This document shows positions 32,938-42,847 of a DNA stretch of 64,000 nt, piece after piece (positions within the stretch are counted from its first letter, which is position 1; every line of letters starts with the position of its first letter). Where the stretch lies: positions 1 through 64,000 of the forward strand of contig CAXTSX010000012.1 of the NCBI GenBank assembly GCA_964247085.1, written 5' to 3'. The position numbers and the translations under genes were made by a program. This stretch comes from JAAFHZ01 sp964247085 (GTDB lineage: Bacteria > Cyanobacteriota > Cyanobacteriia > Cyanobacteriales > Chamaesiphonaceae). Below the pieces are notes generated by a model. That model was not told where the DNA came from and did no database searches. It saw only the letters and a program-made list of their open reading frames with translations.

Positions 32938-33810
32938 CTAATTATCATGGAGTATAGGACTTAAAAGGCTAATGTTGGCGTTGAGATCAATAATCGGCAA
33001 CGATTCATGAAAAATCGTGCGTACTTTTATTTCTCGATAAAACTCCTCTTGACTGAGTTCCACCTTAGATTGGGAAGAAAGTAAAAGTAATGCCCAGAAT
33101 ACCCCAACTCGATCGTGAGTGGTAATTTCACCTCGGTCGTTTTCCATTGCTTTGACCCACAGGCGCAGCAAGTCTTCTAAATCAATCCAATCTAGTTCAA
33201 TGGCTTGTAAAAATTCGGCCAGCTGAGCAGCTGTTTCGGTAAGGTTTTCGCTGTGAGCGAGTTCGGCGATCGCTTGGGCTGCTTTGGTGGCCGAAAGATT
33301 GACGATACGGGCTTTGCGGGTGCGCACTGGTTGATCGCTCATTTTGGCGGCGATCGATCGCAACTGCTGGATTAAATCTTGGAGGGTCACTGGCCGCCGT
33401 TGCATCGGGCTGGAGGTCAGGCGGCGGCGAATCCGTTGTTCTAAGTTGGGCGGCAGTGCCCGCAACTCTAGCAGTGCCAAATGATCTGGATCGTCAGCCA
33501 AGAAATCTTCTTCAATTTCGGGAAACTGTTGTTCTTCCAGGCTATTGGCTTTGAGTAATACCAGCATGGCTGCCCACAAGAAGGCTTGACCAGAAAGAGA
33601 TAAATTAGCCTGTTTATCGCCAGCCATCGCTGCAATTTGTTGCGGAATTCGGCTGAGATGATTGTCAATCACATCAATCACTTGGACATCCCAGGGATTG
33701 ATTTCTCCTCGTTGCGCCAGGTCAATTAAGAGATCGATCCCCAGCTGGGTCAAGGCATGGGGATCAATTTCCGGCGATCGGATTTGTTCTCGTTCTGGTA
33801 GTAGTACCAT
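32938..33810 (-). CDS. scpA: Segregation and condensation protein A
   Basis: 290 residues. ScpA kleisin: DLLIDLAQRGEINPWDVQVIDVID (split; about residues 27-50) is the SMC-head-contact N-terminal helix bundle. LLKANSLE follows, and a winged-helix C-terminus contains VGVFWALLLLSSQSKVELSQEE. It bridges the SMC heads with ScpB for chromosome compaction. scpB is not in the window. Upstream of anmK, probably co-transcribed. Confidence 0.93.
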   Translation of the reverse strand: MVLLPEREQIRSPEIDPHALTQLGIDLLIDLAQRGEINPWDVQVIDVIDNHLSRIPQQIAAMAGDKQANLSLSGQAFLWAAMLVLLKANSLEEQQFPEIEEDFLADDPDHLALLELRALPPNLEQRIRRRLTSSPMQRRPVTLQDLIQQLRSIAAKMSDQPVRTRKARIVNLSATKAAQAIAELAHSENLTETAAQLAEFLQAIELDWIDLEDLLRLWVKAMENDRGEITTHDRVGVFWALLLLSSQSKVELSQEEFYREIKVRTIFHESLPIIDLNANISLLSPILHDN

Positions 33811-33897
33811 TTAATTAATCATGAGCAATAACACCTAGCATAAATACGTGAAAATAAAATTCAGGTGAATAATTGGTAAAAGGTTAAGAATATTTGC

Positions 33898-34971
33898 TTA
33901 ATGTTCTTCGCCAGTGGCGATCGCCAGCTCCGCTTCTTTTTGGGATTGGCGAATCATATCGATAGTACTTTTGATCGTACCAGCGATCGGCACTCCGACC
34001 AATACTCCCAAGAAGCCCGCAACTTGTAACCCCACCAGCACCGCTAACAGAATCATCACCGGATTAAGACCAATAAAATCACCCATTAGTTTGGGAGCCA
34101 AAAAATTATCTTTAATCTGCTGTAATACAAATGATGTACCGCCGACCCACAAGGCCAGGGGTAAGCTTTTCAGGAGCACTAGTAAGGTGACAATGCCGAT
34201 GCCTAAAGTAGCCCCCACAAAGGGAATTAATTGGGATAGCCCAATGAAAATGGCAAAAGACAGACCAAAGGGAACATTTAAGAAAAAGAAGATAATAGTC
34301 AAAGCCAGAGCCATAAAGCCCCCCAGCAAAAATTGACTGATAAAAAAGCGCTGGAAATTCATTCGTAGTGATTCACCCAAAGAATATCCCCAGGGCGGGG
34401 GCAACATTTTGATAACTCCCTTCCACATCTTGTCGCCATCGATCAGCATGTAAACGCTTAAAACGATGATTAAAAAGAAGTCGAGTAAGCCGGAAGCCGT
34501 TCCCACAGCCAGGGTGACGACCTGACTAGCAAATCCTTCAATTTGCCGTTGCAGATTGGAGTTGATTTGGGTGCGTAATACATTGAAGTCTAAGCGCAGC
34601 CCGCGTTTTTGGGCGAGTTGCTCTAGATCATTAATGTTTTGGTTGCTGCCTTGAATCCATTTGGGTACTTGCTCGGAGAGTCCAGCCACTTGTTCAATGA
34701 CACTGGGCACGACGGTGACAGCTAGTATTACCACTAGTAATAGGGAAATTATTAATACTACAAACACCGCTTGCGATCGACTAATCCCGGCTCGATCAAG
34801 AAACCGCACTGGGTAGTTGAGCAAAAAAGCCACGATGGCGGAGACAACTAAAATCGTAATTAGATGCTCAAAATACCGAAAGATTTGGGAAAATAACCAA
34901 ATATTAATGGCTGTCACCGCACTGAGCAGTAGCCATACTAATAATTTATTGGCGTTGATCGATCGCCACAT
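33898..34971 (-). CDS. AI-2E family (PerM/UPF0118) transporter
   Basis: 357 residues with about seven to eight transmembrane segments, paired near the N-terminus (LVWLLLSAVTAINIWLF, ILVVSAIVAFLLNYPV) and later (FFLIIVLSVYMLIDG, GLSQLIPFVGATLG). PVRFLDRAG and LIPFVGATLGIG are family motifs. AI-2E proteins are linked to export of AI-2, to Na+/H+ exchange, or have no known cargo. It ends in a short acidic tail. Divergent from the glycosyltransferase gene, with 135 bases between. Confidence 0.88.
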   Translation of the reverse strand: MWRSINANKLLVWLLLSAVTAINIWLFSQIFRYFEHLITILVVSAIVAFLLNYPVRFLDRAGISRSQAVFVVLIISLLLVVILAVTVVPSVIEQVAGLSEQVPKWIQGSNQNINDLEQLAQKRGLRLDFNVLRTQINSNLQRQIEGFASQVVTLAVGTASGLLDFFLIIVLSVYMLIDGDKMWKGVIKMLPPPWGYSLGESLRMNFQRFFISQFLLGGFMALALTIIFFFLNVPFGLSFAIFIGLSQLIPFVGATLGIGIVTLLVLLKSLPLALWVGGTSFVLQQIKDNFLAPKLMGDFIGLNPVMILLAVLVGLQVAGFLGVLVGVPIAGTIKSTIDMIRQSQKEAELAIATGEEH

Positions 34972-35106
34972 GCAAAGTTAAGGGGTGAAATACTGCCTTA
35001 AATCTAACATTCTTGGCTATGGTTAACTCTTGCCCAGAGAATTTAGACGGAACAGGACAGCGTATAATTGCGGTCGAAGAAACTGTCCGGTTTGGTGCTG
35101 TTGCCC

Positions 35107-36294
35107 ATGTCTATTTCTGCTAACTTGCTATCCAATCCTCAGGGCGCTCTGCAAATCCCGGTGGTGGCCAGTAGCCAAGTCCAGCTTTCCCTGATTTTGC
35201 CCACTTACCAGGAAGGGCAAAATATTGCCCAAATTGTTGAGTTATTGGCCAGCAAATTAGATGGTATTTTGCCCGGTGCTTACGAACTAATTGTGGTGGA
35301 TGATGATAGTCCTGATCGCACCTGGGAGATCGCCGCTGCCTTGACGCCGCAATATCCTCAACTGCATGTTATCCGGCGCACCACCGAACGGGGTTTGGCC
35401 ACAGCGGTAGTGCGGGGCTGGCAAGCTGCTCAAGGGCAAGTTTTGGGAGTAATTGATGCTGACTTGCAACATCCCCCGGAAGTATTAGGGCAAATGTGGC
35501 AGGTTTTGCAAGATCAAAATGCCGATTTAGTGGTGGCTAGTCGCAATGTAGAGGGCGGTGGCGTGAGTGAATGGAGTTTATTGCGGCGTTGTCTATCGCG
35601 CGGGGCACAAGTATTGGGGTTGGTAGTGTTGCCGGAGGTGATTGGCCGAATTAGTGACCCGATGAGTGGTTATTTTTTACTACGCCGGTCAGCGATCGCT
35701 GGTCGGACTCTTAGTCCGTTAGGCTATAAAATTTTGATCGAAGCTGTCGGGCGGGGCAATGTGAGCAAAATTGCCGAGGTGGGCTATGAGTTTCAGGAGC
35801 GCCAGAGTGGTGAGAGTAAGGTGACTGCTCGGCAATATGTGGAATATATTCAACATTTGCTCCGGTTGCGACTAGCACGGAGCAGTAGGTTTTTGCGGTT
35901 TATTACGGTGGGCTTAAGTGGGTTGGCGATCGATATGCTCATTCTTTATCTATTAACCGATGTGAGTACCTTGCATTTGCCTCTGACCCGGAGTGCGATC
36001 GTGGCTGGTGAGATCGCCATTATCAACAATTTTTTCTGGAACGATCGCTGGACTTTTCGGGATCTGGCCAGTCAACAGACTGGGCGACGACAACTGCTGC
36101 GGCGCTTTCTTAAATTTAATTTGGTGTGTCTGATGGGCTTGGTGCTGAAGGCGCTGATTTTGAATTTGCTGTTCAACTTTGTCTTCCACAACCAATACAT
36201 CAGCAATTTTTTGGCGATTGTCTGTGTGACGCTCTGGAATTTTTGGATTAATCTCAAACTCAGTTGGCGAGTGACCGATCGACAAACAAAATAG
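35107..36294 (+). CDS. Glycosyltransferase family 2 (dolichol-phosphate-mannose-like) fused to GtrA domain
   Basis: 395 residues from ATG 35107; a TTG start at 35068 adds 13 residues. GT2 domain at about 25-240: LILPTYQEGQNIAQIVELL, IVVDDDSPDRTWEIA, and the metal-binding DADLQHPPE (about 130-138). GtrA-like domain at about 260-385 with four hydrophobic helices (FITVGLSGLAIDMLILYLL, AIINNFFWNDRWTFRD). This fusion resembles enzymes that make polyprenyl-phosphate-linked sugars and flip them. Substrate unknown. Confidence 0.9.
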   Translation: MSISANLLSNPQGALQIPVVASSQVQLSLILPTYQEGQNIAQIVELLASKLDGILPGAYELIVVDDDSPDRTWEIAAALTPQYPQLHVIRRTTERGLATAVVRGWQAAQGQVLGVIDADLQHPPEVLGQMWQVLQDQNADLVVASRNVEGGGVSEWSLLRRCLSRGAQVLGLVVLPEVIGRISDPMSGYFLLRRSAIAGRTLSPLGYKILIEAVGRGNVSKIAEVGYEFQERQSGESKVTARQYVEYIQHLLRLRLARSSRFLRFITVGLSGLAIDMLILYLLTDVSTLHLPLTRSAIVAGEIAIINNFFWNDRWTFRDLASQQTGRRQLLRRFLKFNLVCLMGLVLKALILNLLFNFVFHNQYISNFLAIVCVTLWNFWINLKLSWRVTDRQTK

Positions 36295-36452
36295 CTGTGG
36301 AGATTATAGCGATTTACAGCAATTACCGAGTTCGGTAGACAGGTCAAAGTGCATCAAGACACTGGAGCTTTGTTGATCGATCAATTAGATTTGCTGGGCA
36401 CATTAAATATGCTGCTGATACTTTTCAGATATTTAGATGGTGCGTTATTAAT

Positions 36453-36941
36453 ATGACCAGAGAACAAATTATGAGTAGTGGCAGTGGTTGGCAGGTTGTT
36501 ATCACTACCATCTTCACTCTATGTATTACTTTTGCTATTGGCGTACCTCATGTCCTGGCAAAACCAGCCGACAACTATATCGGAGTGGGTGCTAGAGGCG
36601 GATTAAATGATGATACCGTTGGTGTCATTAATGCTAAATTCAAAATCATTGATCTGGGAGGAGTTAGCTTCTCCAGCAGACCAGCAATCTTTTTAGGAGA
36701 TTACACCGAACTACGACTCTCTCTGACCGGCGAGAAAGAAATTGCCCCGGGGTGGTCACCCTTTCTGGGGGGAGGTTTAGCTACCAATACCGATCGGAGT
36801 GGAGAGACAAATTTAATGTTCACAGGAGGATTGGATTTACAAATTAACGACCGGTTTGTATTACAAGTCGGCGGGAACTACATTTTTCAATCTAACGATA
36901 CAGATGCAGAGCTGGCCGTTACTTTAAACTATGTATTTTAG
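36453..36941 (+). CDS. Secreted/outer-membrane-like beta protein, unknown
   Basis: 162 residues. Signal peptide at about 1-36 (VVITTIFTLCITFAIGVPHVLA). The mature part is beta-rich with alternating polar/apolar residues (YIGVGARGGLNDDTVGV, RFVLQVGGNYIFQS, AELAVTLNYVF). It ends in aromatic Phe, as outer-membrane barrel proteins do. It stops 1 base before the converging rqcH gene. Identity is not known. Confidence 0.65.
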   Translation: MTREQIMSSGSGWQVVITTIFTLCITFAIGVPHVLAKPADNYIGVGARGGLNDDTVGVINAKFKIIDLGGVSFSSRPAIFLGDYTELRLSLTGEKEIAPGWSPFLGGGLATNTDRSGETNLMFTGGLDLQINDRFVLQVGGNYIFQSNDTDAELAVTLNYVF

Positions 36942-36942
36942 T

Positions 36943-38727
36943 TTATTGATTGCTTCTTGGATATTCCTCATTTTTTACCGCCAAATTAGCCTGATGTGGA
37001 TGGCCCCAAATAATCTGCTCGTGCTTATAGATCACCATGCCCAGCTTGGCTCCTTTGGGTTTATAAACATGCTTAGTGGCGGTATAAACTACCGGCACGG
37101 CCTCACTCTGCCGCCCCCGACTATGGTAAGCCATCAAATTAGCGACATACTGTAAATCTACTGCTTCCGGCACGGCTCCAGCTGGCAGGCGTAGTAAACC
37201 ATGACTGCCTGAAATTTCTTGGGCATGGAACCATAAGTCATAATCGGTGGCAGTTTTAAAAGTTAGCCGATCGTTCTGCCGATTATTCCGACCAACTAAT
37301 ACCTCAAAACCACTGGGGCTAGTAAAACTGCGCGGTTGAGTTTCTGGCAGGGCGGAGGGTTTCGGGCGGTTGGCGGGGGCTGGCAAATAGCCACTTTGAA
37401 TTAATTCCTCCTTAATTTCCGTCAAAGTTTCTAGATCGATCGGCTGTTGGTAAGTTTCAATTTGGCTGATGCTGGCGGCAATTTGGGTCAGATAGTCCAA
37501 CTCAGCTTGGACAGAGGCTAACAGTGGCAACACTAGAGTTTGGGCTCGTTTCAGTTTTTGATATTTTTTGTAAATTGCCTGGGCATTTTGGCTACCGCTT
37601 TTTTCGGGATTGAGAGTGATGCTTACTGGTTGTTCGGTTTCAAAATCGGTGAGCACCATTTCCGACAAGCCGGACTGCCATAAATGCAGATGAGCCATCA
37701 ACAAGTCGGCGCGACTACGTAGTTCTTCCGCATCTTGTGATTCAGCCAAGCGCGATCGAAAGGTTTGGGCTTTGACTTCTAATTTACTGATCACGCCGCC
37801 CAGTTTGGTGGTGAGCTGATGGCGTAGTTGTTGAAAATTGGTGTGGTTGAGGATATTGGTGAAATATTCATTCACCATTTGGTTCACCGAGGGAGCCGAT
37901 CGATCAGTACCCCAGCCCAAAGCGTTGTAGCCGGATGCTGTCCAGCCCGGTTGCCAGGCTTGACCATCGGTCAAGGTAGTTTGCCACTGTCGCCAGACCT
38001 GAAATAGTCGTTGCCAGTCAGCTTCTACTAATTCCGTTGTTGTCGCATCAATTTTAATCGCAGCAGCAGTGAGCATCGCCTGAGTTATGGCAGTACTTAA
38101 GCCTCGATAGTTGCTGATCAGTTTTTTGGTGACTAATCCTGGCACCAGACTCACCCGCTCTTGCCAACTAGTTAGTGTTTCTTGGAGGCTGGGCATGGTA
38201 GTAAGCAAACCAGGTGGCAGTTCATATGGTTGGCCAGTTTGCACCGTGCGAACCGAAGACTGTTTGCCACTAACTTGATGAGCGGTAGCGATAATCAAGC
38301 GATCGCCTTTGGCGCAAGCGGAGCTATCGGCATCTGTCAGGGTGGCGTTGCTGTATTTGCCCATCACCTCTACAAACAAATGATAGACCGCTGATTCCCC
38401 TGGTCGTGGTGCAAATTGCAAATCCATCACCCGTTCCCAAGGAGCAACTGGTTGAATGGCTACCAAGGCCAAGCCCCCCAGCTGGTGCTTCAGTTGTTGG
38501 CTAAAGGTGAAGGTGTCTGGGAGGCGCGGTGGTGGATTGGTGAGGACAATGCGGGCGGCTTCGGGATGCCAAGATACAGCGAGCCAGCCCCGTTCTGACA
38601 AAGTCCGTAATCCGAGCAAGACGGTATGTCGATCGATCTGATAAACGGTTTCGACCCGCGCCGGAATCCAGCTGGCGGCCAACTCTTGGCAAGTGGCAGT
38701 GAGAGTGGTGAAGTCAACTTGTTGCAA
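36943..38727 (-). CDS. rqcH: NFACT/RqcH-type ribosome quality control protein
   Basis: 594 residues from TTG; homologues start M-x-x-VDFTTLTA as here (MQQVDFTTLTATC), which supports this rare start. NFACT-N domain at about 1-250, then a coiled coil (about 300-430), then NFACT-R at about 465-580 with FEVLVGRNNRQNDRLTFK, DLWFHAQEISGSHGLLR and ATKHVYKPKGAKLGMV. RqcH/Rqc2 proteins add C-terminal alanine tails to stalled nascent chains on 50S subunits. Older annotation calls these fibronectin-binding. Confidence 0.9.
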   Translation of the reverse strand: MQQVDFTTLTATCQELAASWIPARVETVYQIDRHTVLLGLRTLSERGWLAVSWHPEAARIVLTNPPPRLPDTFTFSQQLKHQLGGLALVAIQPVAPWERVMDLQFAPRPGESAVYHLFVEVMGKYSNATLTDADSSACAKGDRLIIATAHQVSGKQSSVRTVQTGQPYELPPGLLTTMPSLQETLTSWQERVSLVPGLVTKKLISNYRGLSTAITQAMLTAAAIKIDATTTELVEADWQRLFQVWRQWQTTLTDGQAWQPGWTASGYNALGWGTDRSAPSVNQMVNEYFTNILNHTNFQQLRHQLTTKLGGVISKLEVKAQTFRSRLAESQDAEELRSRADLLMAHLHLWQSGLSEMVLTDFETEQPVSITLNPEKSGSQNAQAIYKKYQKLKRAQTLVLPLLASVQAELDYLTQIAASISQIETYQQPIDLETLTEIKEELIQSGYLPAPANRPKPSALPETQPRSFTSPSGFEVLVGRNNRQNDRLTFKTATDYDLWFHAQEISGSHGLLRLPAGAVPEAVDLQYVANLMAYHSRGRQSEAVPVVYTATKHVYKPKGAKLGMVIYKHEQIIWGHPHQANLAVKNEEYPRSNQ

Positions 38728-38800
38728 TGTTTTGGTGCCCGAACTGCTCTAGATTTAGCTATTACCTAAATTATCAATGGTACCTAGAGGTTTTGGATCA

Positions 38801-40567
38801 TTAATTGGTATTAGTTGCCATCAGCGGCAACTTAAAAGCAAAACAACTACCCTGTCCCACTTCACTCTGCACACTGACTCCACCACCGTGTAACTCTACA
38901 ATTTGCTTGACCAAAGCCAAGCCTAGACCAGTTCCTTCATATTGGCGGTTCAGATTGCTATCAACTTGGATAAAAGGCTGGAAAAGCTTAGATAGATCGG
39001 TAGCAGCAATACCAATACCTGTATCGGTTACTTCAAAACAAATAAATTGCTGGGGAGTATTAGTTGGCTCTTCTGCATAAACATTTAGGGTGATCTGACC
39101 ATGATCGGGGGTGAACTTGATCGCATTGCCCAGCAAATTAATTAACACCTGTTGAATCCGCCGATGATCGATCGCCATTTCTCCCATATCGGCAGCAACA
39201 CTAATAGCTATGGGAATTCGCTTGGGCAATGCCCTTTGTTCAGCAATAGACCAGCTAGATTGACATAGTTCATTGATTTCGACATTAGTAATCTTTAGTT
39301 CGATCTGACTAGTGGTCATGTTCGATACTTCCAGGATGTCGTTAATCATTCCCAATAGGTTATTGCCACTGCGATGAATGGTAGTGATCGATTGACGTTG
39401 CCGTTCGTTAATGGACCCATACACCCCTTCTTCTAAACTCTCGGACATACCCAAAATGGCATTGAGGGGTGTGCGTAATTCATGGCTCATGGTGGCCAAA
39501 AATTCATCCTTGAGCCGTGTGGCACGGATTAAATCGGCAGTAGATGCCTCTAAAATTGAAATTAGTCGCGACTGTTCTTGCTCGAGACGTTTACGTTCAC
39601 TAATATCTTGAGCAGTGCCGATCAACTGTTTGACTTGACCCTGAGCATCACGGCTAAATACGGCTTCTCGACTAGAGAGCCACCGCCAATCGCCATTGAC
39701 ATGTCGCATCCGATATTCACACTCTAAGATCTCATCATCTTGATGGGTAGTTAGTTGCTTAAAATAGGCTGGTAATCGTTGGAGTTGTGATTGATCATCA
39801 GGATGAATGAGTTCTTGAACGAATTTGTTTCCTAAGTCTTGGAGCTGGGCTGGAGTGTAGCCCAGCAGATCGGTGAGTTCGCGATTGGCATAAACATTGC
39901 GGTGCTCTTGCAGGTCATAAAGATACAAAATGTTCGGTGAGGCATCGGCAATTTTCTGAATGAATTCTTGGCTGGCTTGCAGCGCTACTGTTCGTCCAGC
40001 CACTTCTATTTCTAGTTCATGATTCAACTGCTCAAGAGCGATCATTGCTTGTTCTCGTTCTGCCGCCACTTGAGATATTTCGGCCTGGTGAGTTTGAATT
40101 AATGCTAGTTTTTCGGCCTCTAGACGAGCTACCTTCTGCTCCAGTGTTTCAAGCAAACAACAAATTTCTGTAGGATTAACTAGCTGTAATAGGTCGGCCT
40201 GTTTGATTAATCCCACGACGGCACCGCCATCATCTAGCAATGGTAGATATTCGATCCGATAACTGTGAAATAAATTAAAAGGCACCAGAACATCAGTAAA
40301 TTCTTGTTCTCGCAAGGTTACAACTGGTGAGAGCATCACATCGGCGATCGACAACTCTGCCAGATTTTGACCAGCGACACAATGCTGCACCAGATTGTGA
40401 TCGGTGACAATGCCAATCAATCGATGGTCATCTAATACTAAGCTGTAGCCATTTTCAATAATTAGATCAATTACTTCTGTTAAGGGAGCTGTAGATGAGA
40501 TAGTTAGCGGATCATGAATAATTGTAGTTTTTAAATCAACATTGGTAGATGTTAAAGACATAGGCAT
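38801..40567 (-). CDS. CBS-PAS hybrid-sensing histidine kinase
   Basis: 588 residues from ATG 40567, with AGGA 11 bases upstream. Tandem CBS domains at about 15-135 (LVLDDHRLIGIVTDHNLV), a coiled coil at about 145-210, a PAS/PAC domain at about 215-330 (ASPNILYLYDLQEHRNVYANR), HisKA at about 350-420 with the phospho-His in ATMSHELRTPLNAIL, and HATPase at about 460-585 (DTGIGI, GTGLGLALVK). No transmembrane helix, so a cytosolic sensor. CBS domains suggest sensing of adenosine nucleotides. No response regulator lies next to it. Confidence 0.92.
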   Translation of the reverse strand: MPMSLTSTNVDLKTTIIHDPLTISSTAPLTEVIDLIIENGYSLVLDDHRLIGIVTDHNLVQHCVAGQNLAELSIADVMLSPVVTLREQEFTDVLVPFNLFHSYRIEYLPLLDDGGAVVGLIKQADLLQLVNPTEICCLLETLEQKVARLEAEKLALIQTHQAEISQVAAEREQAMIALEQLNHELEIEVAGRTVALQASQEFIQKIADASPNILYLYDLQEHRNVYANRELTDLLGYTPAQLQDLGNKFVQELIHPDDQSQLQRLPAYFKQLTTHQDDEILECEYRMRHVNGDWRWLSSREAVFSRDAQGQVKQLIGTAQDISERKRLEQEQSRLISILEASTADLIRATRLKDEFLATMSHELRTPLNAILGMSESLEEGVYGSINERQRQSITTIHRSGNNLLGMINDILEVSNMTTSQIELKITNVEINELCQSSWSIAEQRALPKRIPIAISVAADMGEMAIDHRRIQQVLINLLGNAIKFTPDHGQITLNVYAEEPTNTPQQFICFEVTDTGIGIAATDLSKLFQPFIQVDSNLNRQYEGTGLGLALVKQIVELHGGGVSVQSEVGQGSCFAFKLPLMATNTN

Positions 40568-40679
40568 AATCTTTATTTCCTGCCCTTTCAGTCTACATGC
40601 AATTACTGCAAATTCCAATGCAATTCTGACAAAAGTATAGATTGTAATCTAAGATTTTAGATATTTTACTAGTTTAAAA

Positions 40680-40982
40680 TCAACAATATTTACTAATATC
40701 AGCACCGCATTTATCAGCTAGATAGCACAAGGCTCGCCAGCGCAGGGCGACTATTTCGGGATAAACCGGGTTCAGTTTACACAGGGGCGGAATATGGAGG
40801 ATGGTGCGATCGCCAATTTTAATATTGCGCTGAAATGGACACTGAGCGGGAATCATTTGACATAAAAGATTAGCCTGCTGTTCATTGTTGATGGTTAATC
40901 GATCGATCCATTGGCGCAGTGGTCTTAGACAAGAATGGTAGTAATTTTCTGGAGCAAAATGCTCGGATTGAGAGGCTTCCAT
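40680..40982 (-). CDS. Mo-dependent nitrogenase C-terminal-domain family protein
   Basis: 100 residues, matching the small cyanobacterial family PF06967: LRPLRQWIDRLTI (about 19-31), LLCQMIPAQCPFQR (about 41-54), IPPLCKLNPVYPEIVALRWRAL, and LADKCGADISKYC. Despite its name the family is found in non-fixing cyanobacteria and says nothing about nitrogen fixation here; no nif genes are in the window. The five or so conserved Cys suggest metal binding. Confidence 0.8.
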   Translation of the reverse strand: MEASQSEHFAPENYYHSCLRPLRQWIDRLTINNEQQANLLCQMIPAQCPFQRNIKIGDRTILHIPPLCKLNPVYPEIVALRWRALCYLADKCGADISKYC

Positions 40983-41093
40983 CAGCTTACTCCTAGGTAA
41001 CTGTCTTTATTTACAGGGGTTACCCAGAGGTTTCCGTACATAATTTTGGGGATCAAGAAGATCCGCACAATTTGTAATATTCAACTCACAAAA

Positions 41094-42026
41094 CTATTTA
41101 TCAAAGATGGGGCTTACTTGATAGCCAGCTTGGCGCAGCAGGGCAATAACGCCCTGTTGACCACCTAAATGTCCAGCGCCGACCCCAAAGAAAGTCGGCT
41201 TTTCCTTGGCCACACGGCCAATAATGGGAATCCATTTGCGATTGCGCTCATCCAGTAGACCGGCCAAAAACTTTTTATTAGTTTCACTAGATACGCCAGT
41301 TTCGACTCCTTTGGATACTAGGCCATACAGTTTGGCAATATCTTGATTTTTGTAGGCAATTTGCAGGTTTTGATAGTCTTTGATACTTTGTTTACGAACT
41401 TTTTGGCGGTTGTCGATCGATTCTATTAGCTGCTTTACTTGTTCTTTCACAGGGATGCGATCGAATACCGATAATTGTTCTTGGGGGGTTTCTAAACCCT
41501 TAATAGCAATGTCTTTTTTGCGAGCGAGCTTACCCAGAGTGATTTCCCAGGAACTAGTTTTGCATTTATCAGCAGCCACTCCAGCCACGATGCCGCTCAC
41601 CAGCAAGGGGCGCAGATTGCTCACGCTCGCAAAGGACACCTCTTTTAGTTCTTTGGCAAAAAAAGTTTTTACTTTGCGATACTCGGCTGCCGTCATCACA
41701 TCTTTGAGGGTTTGGCCACGGGGCAATAGCATGCCGGCTCCAGCCAGGAGTGGTACGCTGGAATCGGTAATATCAATTTCTAGATACAGTTGTTGAATAT
41801 TATCTAAAACCTTTTTTTGTTTGGGTTTGAGGACCAATCGATCGACACAAGCGCTATGAATAGTCCCAAATAAATAAGATGGCTTTTGGATGCCTGGACC
41901 CGATATTTCCCACAGCAGCGACTTTTCGGTGGGCACCTGACCCCAGGTAATTTGGGGGGTCAGGCCAATGAGCAATGAACCTAGTACTGCTGCCAGAGAG
42001 TATTTCTGAAGAGTGGGAAGAATCAT
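41094..42026 (-). CDS. TraB/GumN family protein
   Basis: 310 residues. Signal peptide at about 1-30 (LAAVLGSLLIGLTPQITWG). The TraB/GumN domain covers the rest: LLWEISGPGIQKPSYLFGTIHS (split at residues about 38-58) with the hallmark GTIH, a Glu in YLEIDI, and C-terminal GVGAGHLGGQQGVIALL (about 284-300). The fold is related to EreA/ChaN metal-dependent hydrolases; the activity of most members is unknown. Likely periplasmic. Confidence 0.88.
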   Translation of the reverse strand: MILPTLQKYSLAAVLGSLLIGLTPQITWGQVPTEKSLLWEISGPGIQKPSYLFGTIHSACVDRLVLKPKQKKVLDNIQQLYLEIDITDSSVPLLAGAGMLLPRGQTLKDVMTAAEYRKVKTFFAKELKEVSFASVSNLRPLLVSGIVAGVAADKCKTSSWEITLGKLARKKDIAIKGLETPQEQLSVFDRIPVKEQVKQLIESIDNRQKVRKQSIKDYQNLQIAYKNQDIAKLYGLVSKGVETGVSSETNKKFLAGLLDERNRKWIPIIGRVAKEKPTFFGVGAGHLGGQQGVIALLRQAGYQVSPIFDK

Positions 42027-42107
42027 GGCAGGGAGAAGAGATGAATATTGCTAATTCTAGCTTCAATTATCTGGGAAGAGATTGCAGAAACCGCCGCCCA
42101 CCGAATA

Positions 42108-42779
42108 CTAGGTATGCACTACGCAACTACTCAAGCCCACCAAGCTACCAGCTTTGGTTAATCCCAAGACTAAGCGCGGCCATACACAGCCATTATTTTG
42201 GTGGCCATCAGTAGTATCTAGATTGATTTCTACGAAGACAGGATTGCTTAAATCGGTCTGGGTTTGATACCAATCAATTAATTTTTGCCAGGTCGCCTGG
42301 ATCGTTGGGTCAGTATATTCGGGATCGCTAAGATATTCCCACCACTGACCACAACCAGCTTTCAATGGGCAGATTTCGATTCTGGCCTGGGGATAGATAG
42401 TACCGCCAAAAGCCGATCGAATCTCTTCCTCGGTAATACTCGTGGGGACCGGCTGATCCTGATTGGCTATGACGTAGAAAGCAGCCAGTGCATGGTCGCT
42501 TTCATCGCCCATGCCAATGTAAATGCCTTGCATGATTGCAGCGGCTTCAGCGGCTAAGTCTTGGCAAAGTTTAAATTCAACCGGATCATGGTTATGCGGG
42601 ATGGTGTCACCCGATCGGCCGTAAGCACCACAGTCGTAAACTACTGTCTGCGTGGAAAGTACATTATGCGGCCAGTCTTTTTCATCAGGACAATCTCGCT
42701 CAATGCCATATGTTTCTAAACATTCGGTCAATGATTGGAGGCGTTCGGAGTTAATTTGGCAATTGTCAATCAAGTTCAT
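42108..42779 (-). CDS. Conserved protein of unknown function
   Basis: 223 residues with no recognised domain. It is acidic, with nine Cys (for example NCQINSERL, CPDEKDWP, VVYDCGAYGRSGD, ICPLKAGCGQWW, NNGCVWPRLVLG). No signal peptide. The His/Asp pairs in PHNHDPVE and the Cys spread suggest metal or Fe-S binding but do not prove it. It is divergent from the 42848 gene, with 68 bases between, and converges with nothing else. Confidence 0.55.
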   Translation of the reverse strand: MNLIDNCQINSERLQSLTECLETYGIERDCPDEKDWPHNVLSTQTVVYDCGAYGRSGDTIPHNHDPVEFKLCQDLAAEAAAIMQGIYIGMGDESDHALAAFYVIANQDQPVPTSITEEEIRSAFGGTIYPQARIEICPLKAGCGQWWEYLSDPEYTDPTIQATWQKLIDWYQTQTDLSNPVFVEINLDTTDGHQNNGCVWPRLVLGLTKAGSLVGLSSCVVHT

Positions 42780-42847
42780 ATTCTGGGCTGAATTTCCCTA
42801 AAATAGCGCGGTACAATGGTTAATCCCTGCTTCACCAGCCATCAGAT

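Noticed and set aside
40680..40982. Evidence for nitrogen fixation
   Set aside because: The Mo-nitrogenase C-terminal-like family occurs in non-fixing cyanobacteria and no nif genes are in the window.
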